DNA from: RAM1 sp050247515
Lineage (GTDB): Bacteria > Pseudomonadota > Gammaproteobacteria > Burkholderiales > Burkholderiaceae_C
Direction: 5' to 3'
NCBI GenBank assembly: GCA_050247515.1
Contig: JBFWUB010000002.1
Coordinates: forward strand, 1 to 64,000
DNA: 64,000 nucleotides
Both the position numbers and the translations under genes were made by a program. This document shows, in pieces, positions 27,301-35,322 of the stretch. The stretch's first letter is position 1, and each line of letters starts with the position of its first letter. The notes beneath the pieces were generated by a model, which was not told the DNA's origin, ran no database searches, and saw nothing but the letters and a program-made list of their open reading frames with translations.

Positions 27301-28141
27301 CCTGGCCGCCAGCGCCGACGAGCCGCTGGAGCGCAACTTCATCCGCAAGCACGCGCTGGCCTACCAGGCGCAACATGGCGGCGACCTGGAAACCGCGTCG
27401 CTGCGCGTGTTCGGCAATGCCGAGGGCGCCTATGGCGCCAACGTCAGCCACCTGGTGGACAACAGCCGCTGGGAGGACGAGGACGAGCTGGCCGAAACCT
27501 ACAGCCGCCGCAAGGGCTTTGCCTACGGCCGCAGCGGCCGCCCGGTGCAGCAGGCCGCGCTGCTGCAAAGCGTGCTGGCCGGCGTGCAGCTGGCCTACCA
27601 GAACCTCGATTCAGTGGAGCTGGGCGTGACCACGGTGGACACCTACTTTGACACCCTGGGCGGCATCAGCCGCGCCGTGCAGCGCGCCAAGGGCAAGAGC
27701 GCCGCCATGGCGCCGGTGTACATCGGCGACCAGACCCAGGGCGAGGGCACGGTGCGCACGCTGAGCGAGCAGGTGGCGCTGGAAACCCGCACCCGCATGC
27801 TCAACCCCAAGTGGTACGAGGGCATGTTGAAGCACGGCTACGAAGGCGTGCGCCAGATCGAGGTGCATGTCACCAACACCATGGGCTGGTCGGCCACCAC
27901 GGGGCAGGTGCAGCCCTGGGTGTACCAGCAGCTCACGGAAACATTTCTGCTGGACCCGGCCATGCGCGAGCGGCTGGCCCAGCTGAACCCGACGGCCTCC
28001 GCCAAGGTGGCCAGCCGGCTGCTGGAAGCGTCCGAGCGCAAGTACTGGAAGCCGGATGCCCGGATGCTGGACGCACTCAAACGTGCCGGTGAAGAACTCG
28101 AGGATCGCCTCGAGGGCGTGTACGAAGGAGCAACTGCGTGA
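24332..28141 (+). CDS. bchH: Magnesium chelatase subunit H
   Basis: 1269 residues, the porphyrin-binding large subunit that inserts Mg2+ into protoporphyrin IX together with BchI and BchD, neither of which is in the window. The CobN/BchH family is clear along the whole length (NPSEGTIAKRRAAATLISYMTPP; HFGTHGALEFMPGKQSGLS; EGTVRTLSEQVALETRTRMLNPKWYEGML). The start at 24332 overlaps bchB by 26 bp and gives MPKRTSAADPQ; an internal ATG at 24374 (MRVVLVTMDSH) is the alternative. Confidence 0.97.
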   Translation: MPKRTSAADPQAIPMRVVLVTMDSHLAGAAGRANTTLARLLPGVSLQVHAASEWGNDAAALQRCHDDIARGDIVIVTMLFMEDHFLPVLPALAARRDHCDAMVCAMSAAEVMKLTRMGKFSMDAPASGPMAFIKRLRGKPEAGSTESGVRATAGAQQMKMLRRLPKILRFIPGTAQDVRAYFLTLQYWLAGSEQNIASMIHYLVDRYADGPRRGLRGLVKTTEPVDYPEVGIYHPRLRQVAATRQGMSDDPAALPLVAKTGQRGTVGVLVMRSYLLAGNTGHYDGVITALEARGLRVIPAFATGLDARPAIDAFFVRDGRAQIDAMVSLTGFSLVGGPAYNDSLAAEDTLAKLDIPYLAVSPVEFQTLESWGGSERGMLPVESTMMVAIPELDGSTGPMVYGGRADATGAACTGCSRQCKFTVADDAHDMHVCSERADALAARVGKLVDLRRSERAQRKVAAVIFNFPPNAGNTGTAAFLSVFESLYNTLQAMQREGYTVELPASVDALRERVINGNAATLGATANVHARVSTNDHVKRERWLKDIEAQWGPAPGRQQSNGESIFVLGERFGNVFVGIQPAFGYEGDPMRLLFEKGFAPTHAFSAFYRWLREDFGAHAVLHFGTHGALEFMPGKQSGLSGACWPDRLIGDLPNFYLYASNNPSEGTIAKRRAAATLISYMTPPVAQAGLYRGLADLKASIERWRGLEPDAAHERGDLAALIQAQAAAVELAPAEPAWQCDMDGDVDARVSALADAVLALEYTLIPHGLHIVGEVPGEPERVDTLLACAEASHGTRPERHLIEALVAGQSPQQIAGDDAALATLLQSLAGMNTLMAQDHELAGIIRALDGRFVRPAPGGDVLRTPAILPTGRNLHGFDPFRIPSAFAVQDGARQAERLLTRYMLDGHPFPESIALVLWGTDNLKSEGAPIAQALALMGARPRFDSYGRLAGAQLMTLEQLGRPRVDVVITLSGIFRDLLPLQIKLLAEAAFLAASADEPLERNFIRKHALAYQAQHGGDLETASLRVFGNAEGAYGANVSHLVDNSRWEDEDELAETYSRRKGFAYGRSGRPVQQAALLQSVLAGVQLAYQNLDSVELGVTTVDTYFDTLGGISRAVQRAKGKSAAMAPVYIGDQTQGEGTVRTLSEQVALETRTRMLNPKWYEGMLKHGYEGVRQIEVHVTNTMGWSATTGQVQPWVYQQLTETFLLDPAMRERLAQLNPTASAKVASRLLEASERKYWKPDARMLDALKRAGEELEDRLEGVYEGATA

Positions 28142-29061
28142 GCACCACAACCATCCCCTTTCCCGATATCAAGACGCCCGGCGTGCGCCGCAACCTGCGC
28201 GCCGACGGCGAGGGCAGCGTGCAGGTGCAGCTGGACCCGAACCTGAAGATCGGCAACGCCAAGGTCTTTGCCATCTACGGCAAGGGCGGCATCGGCAAGA
28301 GCACCACCTCCAGCAACCTGTCGGCCGCGTTTTCGCACATGGGCAAGCGCGTGCTGCAGATCGGCTGCGACCCCAAGCATGACTCGACCTTCACGCTGAC
28401 CAAGAAGATGCTGCCCACCGTCATTGACGTGCTGGAGACGGTGGACTTCCACGCCGAGGAGCTGCGGGTGGAAGACTTTGTCTTCCCCGGCTACAACGGC
28501 GTGATGTGCGTGGAGGCCGGCGGCCCGCCCGCGGGCACGGGCTGCGGCGGCTATGTGGTGGGCCAGACGGTGAAGCTGCTCAAGGAACACCACCTGCTGG
28601 AAGACACCGACGTGGTGATCTTTGACGTGCTGGGCGACGTGGTGTGCGGCGGCTTTGCCGCGCCGCTGCAGCACGCCGACCGCGCGCTGATCGTCACGGC
28701 CAATGACTTTGACTCGATCTTTGCGATGAACCGCATCGTGCAGGCCATCGGCGCCAAGGCCAGGAACTACAACGTGCGCCTGGGCGGCGTGATTGCCAAC
28801 CGCAGCAGGGACACCGACCAGATCGACAAGTACAACCACCAGATCGGCCTGAAGCTGGCCGCGCACTTCCCCGACCTGGACGTGATCCGGCGCAGCCGGC
28901 TGAAGAAGTCGGTGCTGTTCGAGATGGAAGACTCGCCCGAGCTGGACGCCGTGAAGAAGGAATACATGCGCCTGGCCGCCGCGCTGTGGCTGGGCACCGA
29001 CCCGCTGAGCGCCGTGCCCATGAAGGACCGCGACATTTTTGACCTGCTGGGTTTTGACTGA
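28138..29061 (+). CDS. bchL: Protochlorophyllide reductase iron protein
   Basis: 307 residues. NifH-like ATP-dependent electron donor to BchNB. P-loop YGKGGIGKSTTSSNLS, switch cysteines in PPAGTGCGGYVVG and VVCGGFAAPL, which hold the inter-subunit [4Fe-4S] cluster. GTG start in a GTGA overlap with the bchH stop. Confidence 0.98.
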   Translation: MSTTTIPFPDIKTPGVRRNLRADGEGSVQVQLDPNLKIGNAKVFAIYGKGGIGKSTTSSNLSAAFSHMGKRVLQIGCDPKHDSTFTLTKKMLPTVIDVLETVDFHAEELRVEDFVFPGYNGVMCVEAGGPPAGTGCGGYVVGQTVKLLKEHHLLEDTDVVIFDVLGDVVCGGFAAPLQHADRALIVTANDFDSIFAMNRIVQAIGAKARNYNVRLGGVIANRSRDTDQIDKYNHQIGLKLAAHFPDLDVIRRSRLKKSVLFEMEDSPELDAVKKEYMRLAAALWLGTDPLSAVPMKDRDIFDLLGFD

Positions 29062-29071
29062 GCGGCCCGCC

Positions 29072-29812
29072 ATGAACGACCTCGCGCACGACATCCCCCA
29101 CGACGCAGCCCAGGCCCGCTACACCCAGCGGCGCGGCCAGATCGAAACCTATTTCGACCGCACCGCCGCCGACGCCTGGGCGCGCCTCACGTCCACCGCA
29201 CCGGTCAGCGGCATCCGTGCCACGGTGCGCGCCGGTCGCGACCGCATGCGCGCCACCCTGCTGGACTGGCTGCCCGCCGACCTGCGCGGCATGCGCCTGC
29301 TGGACGCGGGCTGCGGCACCGGCGCACTGGCGGTGGAAGCCGCCCACCGCGGCGCCGACGTGGTGGCCATTGACCTGTCGCCCACGCTGGTGGCACTGGC
29401 GCGTGAACGCATGCCGCCGCTGCAAAACGGCGGGCGCATTGAATTCCTGTCGGGCGACATGCTGGACCCGGCGCTGGGCAGCTTCGACCATGTGGTGGGG
29501 ATGGACTCGGTCATTCACTACACACCGCGCGACGTGGTGCGCGTGCTGTCCGGTCTGGCCCGGCGCACGCAGGGCTCGGTGCTGTTTACCTTTGCACCGG
29601 GCACACCGCTGCTCAAGCTCATGATCGGCGTGGGCCGCCTGCTGCCGCGCGGCGACCGTGCACCGTTCATTGAGCCCGTGGCCGAGCAGCACCTGCGCCG
29701 GCTGATCGCGCAGGACGCGGGCCTTGGCGCCTTTGCGCCAGGGCGCACGCTGCGCGTGTCCAGCGGCTTTTACAAATCACAAGCCTTCGAGCTGGTGCGC
29801 AAGCAAGCCTGA
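29072..29812 (+). CDS. bchM: Mg-protoporphyrin IX O-methyltransferase
   Basis: 246 residues. SAM-dependent methylation of the Mg-protoporphyrin propionate. Motif I is LLDAGCGTGALAVEAA, followed by VVAIDLSPTLVALAR and the Mg-protoporphyrin family segment GMDSVIHYTPRDVVRVLS. The start at 29072 (MNDLAHDIP) lies 10 bp after bchL; the longer frame begins inside bchL. Confidence 0.97.
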   Translation: MNDLAHDIPHDAAQARYTQRRGQIETYFDRTAADAWARLTSTAPVSGIRATVRAGRDRMRATLLDWLPADLRGMRLLDAGCGTGALAVEAAHRGADVVAIDLSPTLVALARERMPPLQNGGRIEFLSGDMLDPALGSFDHVVGMDSVIHYTPRDVVRVLSGLARRTQGSVLFTFAPGTPLLKLMIGVGRLLPRGDRAPFIEPVAEQHLRRLIAQDAGLGAFAPGRTLRVSSGFYKSQAFELVRKQA

Positions 29813-29820
29813 GCCACACC

Positions 29821-31263
29821 ATGAGCCGCCTGAACAACAAACTCGCGCAAGGCTGGACCCGGCTGGGGTCGCAGTTCCTGCCGTTTGCCGACGCGGCCAC
29901 GCCCGGGCTGCCGCTGTTGCAGCTGCTGCGCCTGTCGCTGTTCCAGGTGAGCGTGGGCATGGCGGCGGCGCTGCTGGTGGGCACGCTCAACCGCGTGATG
30001 ATCGTGGAGCTGGCCGTGCCGGCCTGGCTGGTGGCCATGATGGTGGCGCTGCCGCTGCTGTTTGCGCCGTTTCGCGCGCTGGTGGGCTTTCGCTCGGACA
30101 CGCACCGCTCGGTGCTGGGCTGGAAGCGCGTGCCCTACATCTGGATGGGCACGCTGATCCAGTTTGGCGGGCTGTCCATCATGCCGTTCGCGCTGATCCT
30201 GCTGTCGGGCGACATCACCAACGGCCCGGCCTGGCTGGGCCCGGTCAGCGCGGCGCTGGCCTTCTTGCTGACCGGCGCGGGCATGCAGATCACCCAGACC
30301 AGCGGCCTGGCCCTGGCCACCGACATGGCCACCGAAGACACCCGCCCCGCCATGGTGGCGCTGATGCATGTGATGCTGCTGGTGGGCATGGTGGTCAGCG
30401 GGCTGGCGTTTGGCCTGCTGCTGGCCGACTTCAGCGCGCTGCGGCTGATCCAGGTGGTGCAGGGCTGCGCCGTGGTGACGGTGGTGCTCAACACCTGGGC
30501 GCTGTGGAAGCAGGAGCCGCGCGGCGCCGTGCGCCCGGTGGCCGTGCCGCAGGCCCCGCGCGCCTCGTTTCGCGCCACCTGGCGCGCCTTTGCCGCGCAG
30601 CGCCACGCCATGCGCCTGCTGGTCACGGTGGGGCTGGGCTCGGCCGCGTTCAGCATGCAGGATGTGATCCTGGAGCCCTATGGCGGCGAGATCCTGGCCT
30701 TGAGCGTGAGCGCCACCACGCAGCTCACCGCCATCACCGCGCTGGGCGCGCTGGTGGCGTTTGCGCTGGCCGCCCACTGGCTGGGCCGCGGCATCCACCC
30801 CAGCCGCCTGGCCGCCACCGGCGCGATGGTGGGCATCGTGGCGTTCTCGGCCGTGATCTTTGCGCAGCCGCTGGGCTCGGCGCTGCTGTTTCGCTGCGGC
30901 GTGGCCCTCATCGGCCTGGGTGGCGGGCTGTTTTCCGTGGGCATGCTGACCGCCGCGATGGCGCTGGAGTCAGGCGGCCTGCACGGCATGGCCTTGGGCG
31001 CCTGGGGCGCCGTGCAGGCCACCTGCGCCGGCGTGGGCCTGGCCCTGGGCGGCGCTTTACGCGATGTGTTCTCGGGCGTGGCCATGAGCGGCGCTTTCGG
31101 TGCGGGCATGGCCACACCCGCGGCCGGCTACAGCTTTGTCTATCACCTTGAAATTGCCCTGTTGTTTGCCACGCTGGTGGCCGTCGGACCGCTGATCCGC
31201 CGGCGCGGCGGGCTGCCTGTTTCCCCGCCTGCCAAGTTCGGACTGGCCGAACTTCCGGGCTGA
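29821..31263 (+). CDS. lhaA: Light-harvesting 1 assembly protein LhaA (PucC family)
   Basis: 480 residues, about twelve membrane helices. N-terminal LLRLSLFQVSVGMAAALLVGTLNRVMIVELAVPAW and the GFRSDTHRSVLGWKRVPYIWMGTL loop identify the LhaA branch of the BCD transporter family, required for LH1 assembly in Rhodobacter. It lies between bchM and puhA as in other purple bacteria. This is the second PucC-family gene in the window. Confidence 0.95.
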   Translation: MSRLNNKLAQGWTRLGSQFLPFADAATPGLPLLQLLRLSLFQVSVGMAAALLVGTLNRVMIVELAVPAWLVAMMVALPLLFAPFRALVGFRSDTHRSVLGWKRVPYIWMGTLIQFGGLSIMPFALILLSGDITNGPAWLGPVSAALAFLLTGAGMQITQTSGLALATDMATEDTRPAMVALMHVMLLVGMVVSGLAFGLLLADFSALRLIQVVQGCAVVTVVLNTWALWKQEPRGAVRPVAVPQAPRASFRATWRAFAAQRHAMRLLVTVGLGSAAFSMQDVILEPYGGEILALSVSATTQLTAITALGALVAFALAAHWLGRGIHPSRLAATGAMVGIVAFSAVIFAQPLGSALLFRCGVALIGLGGGLFSVGMLTAAMALESGGLHGMALGAWGAVQATCAGVGLALGGALRDVFSGVAMSGAFGAGMATPAAGYSFVYHLEIALLFATLVAVGPLIRRRGGLPVSPPAKFGLAELPG

Positions 31264-31308
31264 CCGTCCACTGCCAGCGCCAGCCTCTATTTTTTGAAGG
31301 AGCTCACC

Positions 31309-32073
31309 ATGACCACTGGAGCCATTACCGGGTACATCGACGTCGCCCAGATCACGCTGTATGCGTTCTGGATCTTCTTTGCCGGCCTGATCTATTACCT
31401 CCTGCAGGAAAACAAGCGCGAGGGTTACCCGCTGCAGTCCGACCGCTCGGGCAGCATCAAGGTGCAGGGCTGGCCGCCCATCCCCGAGCCCAAAACCTTC
31501 CTGCTGCAAGACGGCACCACCGTGAGCGCACCCAGCTACAAGGTGTCGAGCCAGGTGCTCAAGGCCGCGCCAGCGGGCAACTTCCCCGGCGCGCCGCTGG
31601 AACCCACGGGCGCCAACCCGCTGCTCGATGGTGTGGGCCCCGGTGCCTGGGCCGAGCGCGCCGACAAGCCCGACGTGACCTACACCGGCGAGCTGCGCAT
31701 CGTGCCGCTGCGCGTCGCGTCGGACTTTGGCGTGGCGCCGCAGGACACCGACCCGCGCGGCCTGACCGTGGTGGGCGCCGACGGCGCAGCCGGCGGCACC
31801 GTGGTGGACGTGTGGGTGGACCGCTCCGAGGTCATGTTCCGCTACCTGGAGCTGGAAGTCACCGGCGGGCGCCGCGTGCTGCTGCCCATCAACTTCACCC
31901 GCATCGGCCAGCGCAGCATCACGGTGCGCGCCATCCTGGGCCGCCAGTTTGCCGACGTGCCCGGCACCCGCCTGCCCGAGCGCGTGACGCTGCTCGAGGA
32001 AGAAAAGATCATGGCCTACTACGGCGCCGGCACGCTGTACGCCACGCCCGACCGCCAGGAGCCGCTGCTGTGA
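31309..32073 (+). CDS. puhA: Reaction centre H subunit
   Basis: 254 residues. One N-terminal transmembrane helix (about residues 10-31, DVAQITLYAFWIFFAGLIYYL) and a cytoplasmic beta-rich PRC-barrel domain that caps LM and guides proton uptake to QB. Start chosen at 31309 (MTTGAITGYID) behind AAGGAG at 31297-31302; five more codons are open upstream. The stop overlaps the puhB GTG. Confidence 0.97.
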   Translation: MTTGAITGYIDVAQITLYAFWIFFAGLIYYLLQENKREGYPLQSDRSGSIKVQGWPPIPEPKTFLLQDGTTVSAPSYKVSSQVLKAAPAGNFPGAPLEPTGANPLLDGVGPGAWAERADKPDVTYTGELRIVPLRVASDFGVAPQDTDPRGLTVVGADGAAGGTVVDVWVDRSEVMFRYLELEVTGGRRVLLPINFTRIGQRSITVRAILGRQFADVPGTRLPERVTLLEEEKIMAYYGAGTLYATPDRQEPLL

Positions 32074-32765
32074 GCCAGCCGCGCCCCGTCCAGCTGGCGC
32101 ACGAACACGAGTTCGAGGCGGCCCACGGCCTGCCCGAGGCACTGCCCGCGGGCGAGCGCATCCTGTGGCAGGGCGCGCCCGAATGGCGCGCGCTGGCCCG
32201 CGACGCGCTGCATGTGCGCACCATCGCCATCTACTTTGCCGTGATGGTCAGCCTGCGCGGCGCCTATGTGCTGGGCGACGGCGGCTCGGCGGCGGACGCT
32301 GCCGTGGCCATGGCGTGGCTGCTGCCGGCCGTGGTGTTCGCACTGACCATGCTGGCCACCATCGCATGGCTGTCGGCGCGCAGCACGGCCTACACCCTGA
32401 CCAACCGGCGCGTGGTGATGCGCGTGGGCATTGTGCTCACGCTCACCTTCAACCTGCCGCTGCGCAGCCTGGCCGGTGCCGGCCTGCGCCAGCACAAAGC
32501 CGGTGGCACGGGCGACCTGCCGCTGCAGCTGGCCGGCGGCAGCAAGATTGCCTGGGTCCACCTGTGGCCGCATGTGCGCCCCTGGCGCGTGGCCCGGCCC
32601 GAGCCCATGCTGCGCAGCATTGCCAACGCACCTGAAGTGGCCCGGCTGCTGACCGAGGCCTGGCGCGCCGAAACCGGCGCGGCGGCCCAGGCCGTACCGG
32701 TGCAGGCCGCCAACGATGCACAAGCCCGCCACCTGCAGCCCGTGGCCGCGGGAGCCGCGTCATGA
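32070..32765 (+). CDS. puhB: Photosynthetic complex assembly protein PuhB
   Basis: 231 residues with a bacterial PH-like domain: E(H)EFEAAHGLPEALPAGERILWQGAPEW, two or three membrane segments (about 45-65, 75-100) and TAYTLTNRRVVMRVGIVLT. It assists reaction-centre assembly. Start is GTG at 32070 in a GTGA overlap with puhA; the longer open frame upstream lies inside puhA. Stop overlaps puhC (ATGA). Confidence 0.94.
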   Translation: MSQPRPVQLAHEHEFEAAHGLPEALPAGERILWQGAPEWRALARDALHVRTIAIYFAVMVSLRGAYVLGDGGSAADAAVAMAWLLPAVVFALTMLATIAWLSARSTAYTLTNRRVVMRVGIVLTLTFNLPLRSLAGAGLRQHKAGGTGDLPLQLAGGSKIAWVHLWPHVRPWRVARPEPMLRSIANAPEVARLLTEAWRAETGAAAQAVPVQAANDAQARHLQPVAAGAAS

Positions 32766-33229
32766 GCCACGCCCAGGGCCACCACCACGGCCACGACAAC
32801 GTGGGCGTGCCCCGCCCGGCCCTGCTGGCCATGGGCGCGCTGGTGCTGTTTGCGCTGCTGGCCACCACCTGGGTGCGCCTGTCGGGCGTGGACATCCGCG
32901 CGCCCGACGCCGCGGTGGCGCAGGAGCGCGCGCTGCGGTTTGAGGACCGCCCCGACGGCAGCATCGCCGTGCTGGACCCGGCATCGGGCAGCCTCATCGA
33001 CACCGTGACCGGGCAGGCCGGCTTTGTGCGCGGCACGCTGCGCGGCCTGGCACGCGAGCGCAAGCGCATGGGCCTGGGCGCCGAACAGCCGTTTGTGCTG
33101 ATGGGCCGCGCCGACGGCCGCCTCACGCTCAAGGACCCGGCCACCGGCCGCGTCATCGACCTTGAATCCTTCGGGCCCGTGAATGCCGGCGTGTTTGCCC
33201 GCATGCTGGCCCGCCCCGCGACGAACTGA
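32762..33229 (+). CDS. puhC: Photosynthetic complex assembly protein PuhC
   Basis: 155 residues. A single membrane anchor (about 20-42) after a His-rich start (GHHHGHD), then a periplasmic domain with RFEDRPDGSIAVLDPASG and the GFVRGTLRGLARERKRMG block typical of PuhC, needed for normal RC-LH1 assembly. ATGA overlap with puhB. Confidence 0.93.
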   Translation: MSHAQGHHHGHDNVGVPRPALLAMGALVLFALLATTWVRLSGVDIRAPDAAVAQERALRFEDRPDGSIAVLDPASGSLIDTVTGQAGFVRGTLRGLARERKRMGLGAEQPFVLMGRADGRLTLKDPATGRVIDLESFGPVNAGVFARMLARPATN

Positions 33230-33267
33230 GCCCCTCTCGCCACAGACCCCTGCCACCGGAGCCCGCC

Positions 33268-34344
33268 ATGACCACCGCCGATATCGTCGAATCGCCCGCA
33301 GATGCCACCGAGAAGGCGCGCGCCAGCTCGCTGCTGAGCCCGCGCTTTTACACCACCGACTTCGCCGCCATGGACCGCCTGGACGTGTCGTCCATGCGCG
33401 CCGAATGGGACGCGATGCTGGCCGAGTACGAAGGCGACAACAACCACGACCACTTCCAGCGCACGCCCGAATTCGCCGACGAGGTGGCCCGGCTCACGCC
33501 CACCTGGTCGCCCGAGCTGCGCCAGGAGTTCCTGGACTTTCTGATCAGCTCGCTGACGTCGGAGTTTTCCGGCTGCGTGCTGTACAACGAGATCCAGAAG
33601 AGCGTCACCAACCCCGACATCAAGCAGCTCATGCGCTTCATGGCGCGCGATGAATCGCGCCACGCGGGCTTCATCAACCAGTCGCTGCGCGACTACGGGC
33701 TGGGCGTGGACCTGGGCAACTTGAAGCGCACCAAGGCCTACACCTACTTCAAGCCCAAGTACATCTTCTATGCGACCTACCTGTCCGAGAAGATCGGCTA
33801 CGCGCGCTACATCACCATCTACCGCCAGCTGGAGCGCCACCCCGACAAGCGCTTTCACCCGATCTTTCGCTGGTTCGAGCGCTGGTGCAACGACGAATTC
33901 CGCCACGGCGAATCGTTTGCGCTGATCATGCGCGCCAACCCGCAGCTGCTGCGCGGCGGCAATGTGTACTGGATCCGCTTTTTCCTGCTGGCCGTGTACG
34001 CCACCATGTACGTGCGCGACCACACCCGCCCGCAGCTGAACGCCGCCATGGGCCTGGACCCCACCGAATACGACTACGAAGTCTTTCGCATCACCACCGA
34101 AATCTCCAGACAGGTGTTCCCGGTGAGCCTGGACACCGACCACCCGGCGTTCCGCGCCGGCCTCGCCCGCCTGCTGGACATCCAGACGCGCCTGGACGCG
34201 GCCAAGGCGCGCGGCGGCCTGGTTGGCAAGCTGCAGCAGGCCGGCCTGGCCGTGGCCGGCGCCGCCACCTTTGTGCGCCTGTACTTCATGCCGGTGCACC
34301 GCCACGACCTGCCCGCGCAGGTGCGCATGGCACCCGCCTGGTAG
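33268..34344 (+). CDS. acsF: Mg-protoporphyrin IX monomethyl ester oxidative cyclase (aerobic)
   Basis: 358 residues. Di-iron O2-dependent cyclase forming the fifth ring of protochlorophyllide. The di-iron ligands lie in EFSGCVLYNEIQK, ARDESRHAGF and NDEFRHGESF (ExxH-type motifs). No bchE is seen in the window, so ring closure here needs oxygen. Located between puhC and puhE, an order shared with Rubrivivax-type clusters. Confidence 0.97.
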   Translation: MTTADIVESPADATEKARASSLLSPRFYTTDFAAMDRLDVSSMRAEWDAMLAEYEGDNNHDHFQRTPEFADEVARLTPTWSPELRQEFLDFLISSLTSEFSGCVLYNEIQKSVTNPDIKQLMRFMARDESRHAGFINQSLRDYGLGVDLGNLKRTKAYTYFKPKYIFYATYLSEKIGYARYITIYRQLERHPDKRFHPIFRWFERWCNDEFRHGESFALIMRANPQLLRGGNVYWIRFFLLAVYATMYVRDHTRPQLNAAMGLDPTEYDYEVFRITTEISRQVFPVSLDTDHPAFRAGLARLLDIQTRLDAAKARGGLVGKLQQAGLAVAGAATFVRLYFMPVHRHDLPAQVRMAPAW

Positions 34345-34348
34345 CGGC

Positions 34349-35110
34349 ATGACCCAGCACGGCTGGCCGGTGCTGTTCACACTGGGGGTGTGGTGGTTCA
34401 GCACGGGCGCCATCCTGTACCTGGACGGCCTGCCGCGGCGCACCTTCAAATGGACCTTCGGCGCGGCCACGGTCATGCTGGGCCTGGCACTGTGGGGCCT
34501 GGCGGTGAGCAGCCAGCAGACCCGCGTGGGCTCGGCCTACTGCGCCTTCCTGTGCGCGGTGCTGGTCTGGGCCTGGCAGGAAATTGCGTTCCTGCTCGGT
34601 TACGTCACCGGCCCGCGCCGCATTGCCTGCACGCCCGGCGCGTCGGGCTGGAAGCGCACCTCTGAAGCCGTGCAGGCCGTGCTGCACCACGAGCTGGCCC
34701 TGATCGGCCTGGCCGTGGCCGTGGCCGCCGTGAGCTGGAACGCACCCAACCAGACGGGCCTGTGGACCTACGCCCTGCTGTGGGCCATGCGCACCAGCGC
34801 CAAGCTCAACATCTTTCTGGGCGTGCGCAACCTGGCCGAGAGCTTTCTGCCGGACCACCTGCGCTACATGCAGACCTACTTTCGCCGCGCGCCGATGAAC
34901 GCGCTGTTCCCGTTCTCGGTCATCCTGTCCACCGCCGTGGCCGTGCCGCTGTGGCTGGCCGCCGTGGCCCCCAGCACCAGCGACTTCCAGGCCGTGCAGC
35001 TGAGCCTGGTGGGCGCGATGCTGGTGCTGGCCATCATCGAGCACGGCTTCATGGTGCTGCCGCTGCCGTCCGAGGCGCTGTGGAAGTGGGGGATGGGGTC
35101 GCGCAAGTAG
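34349..35110 (+). CDS. puhE: Putative photosynthetic complex assembly protein PuhE
   Basis: 253 residues, about seven membrane helices. DUF3623/PuhE family: LFTLGVWWFSTGAILYLDGLPR at the start, QEIAFLLGYVTGPRR and the conserved MRTSAKLNIFLGVRNLAESFLPDHL. Last gene of the bchF superoperon, 4 bp after acsF. No terminator-like hairpin is obvious after the stop. Confidence 0.94.
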   Translation: MTQHGWPVLFTLGVWWFSTGAILYLDGLPRRTFKWTFGAATVMLGLALWGLAVSSQQTRVGSAYCAFLCAVLVWAWQEIAFLLGYVTGPRRIACTPGASGWKRTSEAVQAVLHHELALIGLAVAVAAVSWNAPNQTGLWTYALLWAMRTSAKLNIFLGVRNLAESFLPDHLRYMQTYFRRAPMNALFPFSVILSTAVAVPLWLAAVAPSTSDFQAVQLSLVGAMLVLAIIEHGFMVLPLPSEALWKWGMGSRK

Positions 35111-35322
35111 ATTCCGATTCAAGCAGCTAAAAACCTGAAAAAAGCGACATAAATTTACTTCTGTCCCATTATTTCCGACAAAACAACGGGTGTACTGGCG
35201 CTACGTCCAGAGATTGCGACAGTTTTATACGGCGGAAACGCATATTAAATACAAATAAGCGACAAATATCGCATTTAAATCTTGTTATTTGCGACAATGG
35301 CGGGGTCTATACGGGCACAGCC
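35111..35322. promoter_or_regulatory. AT-rich leader with four GCGACA repeats upstream of the Fic gene
   Basis: 212 bp between puhE and the Fic gene, clearly richer in A+T than the flanking genes. GCGACA occurs at 35144, 35216, 35259 and 35291, mostly in a TTGCGACAA or AAGCGACAAAT context. Repeated binding of one regulator, possibly the wHTH part of the downstream protein, would fit. No PpsR site was found here. The exact promoter is not clear. Confidence 0.45.

Noticed and set aside
24347..27568. 1073-codon minus-strand frame across bchB/bchH
   Set aside because: Caused by high GC at third codon positions; the plus strand encodes unmistakable BchH.
35170..35190. PpsR site upstream of the Fic gene (TGTCCC...ACA)
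   Set aside because: Spacing is 13, not 12, and the inner bases do not fit TGTCAA-N6-TTGACA.
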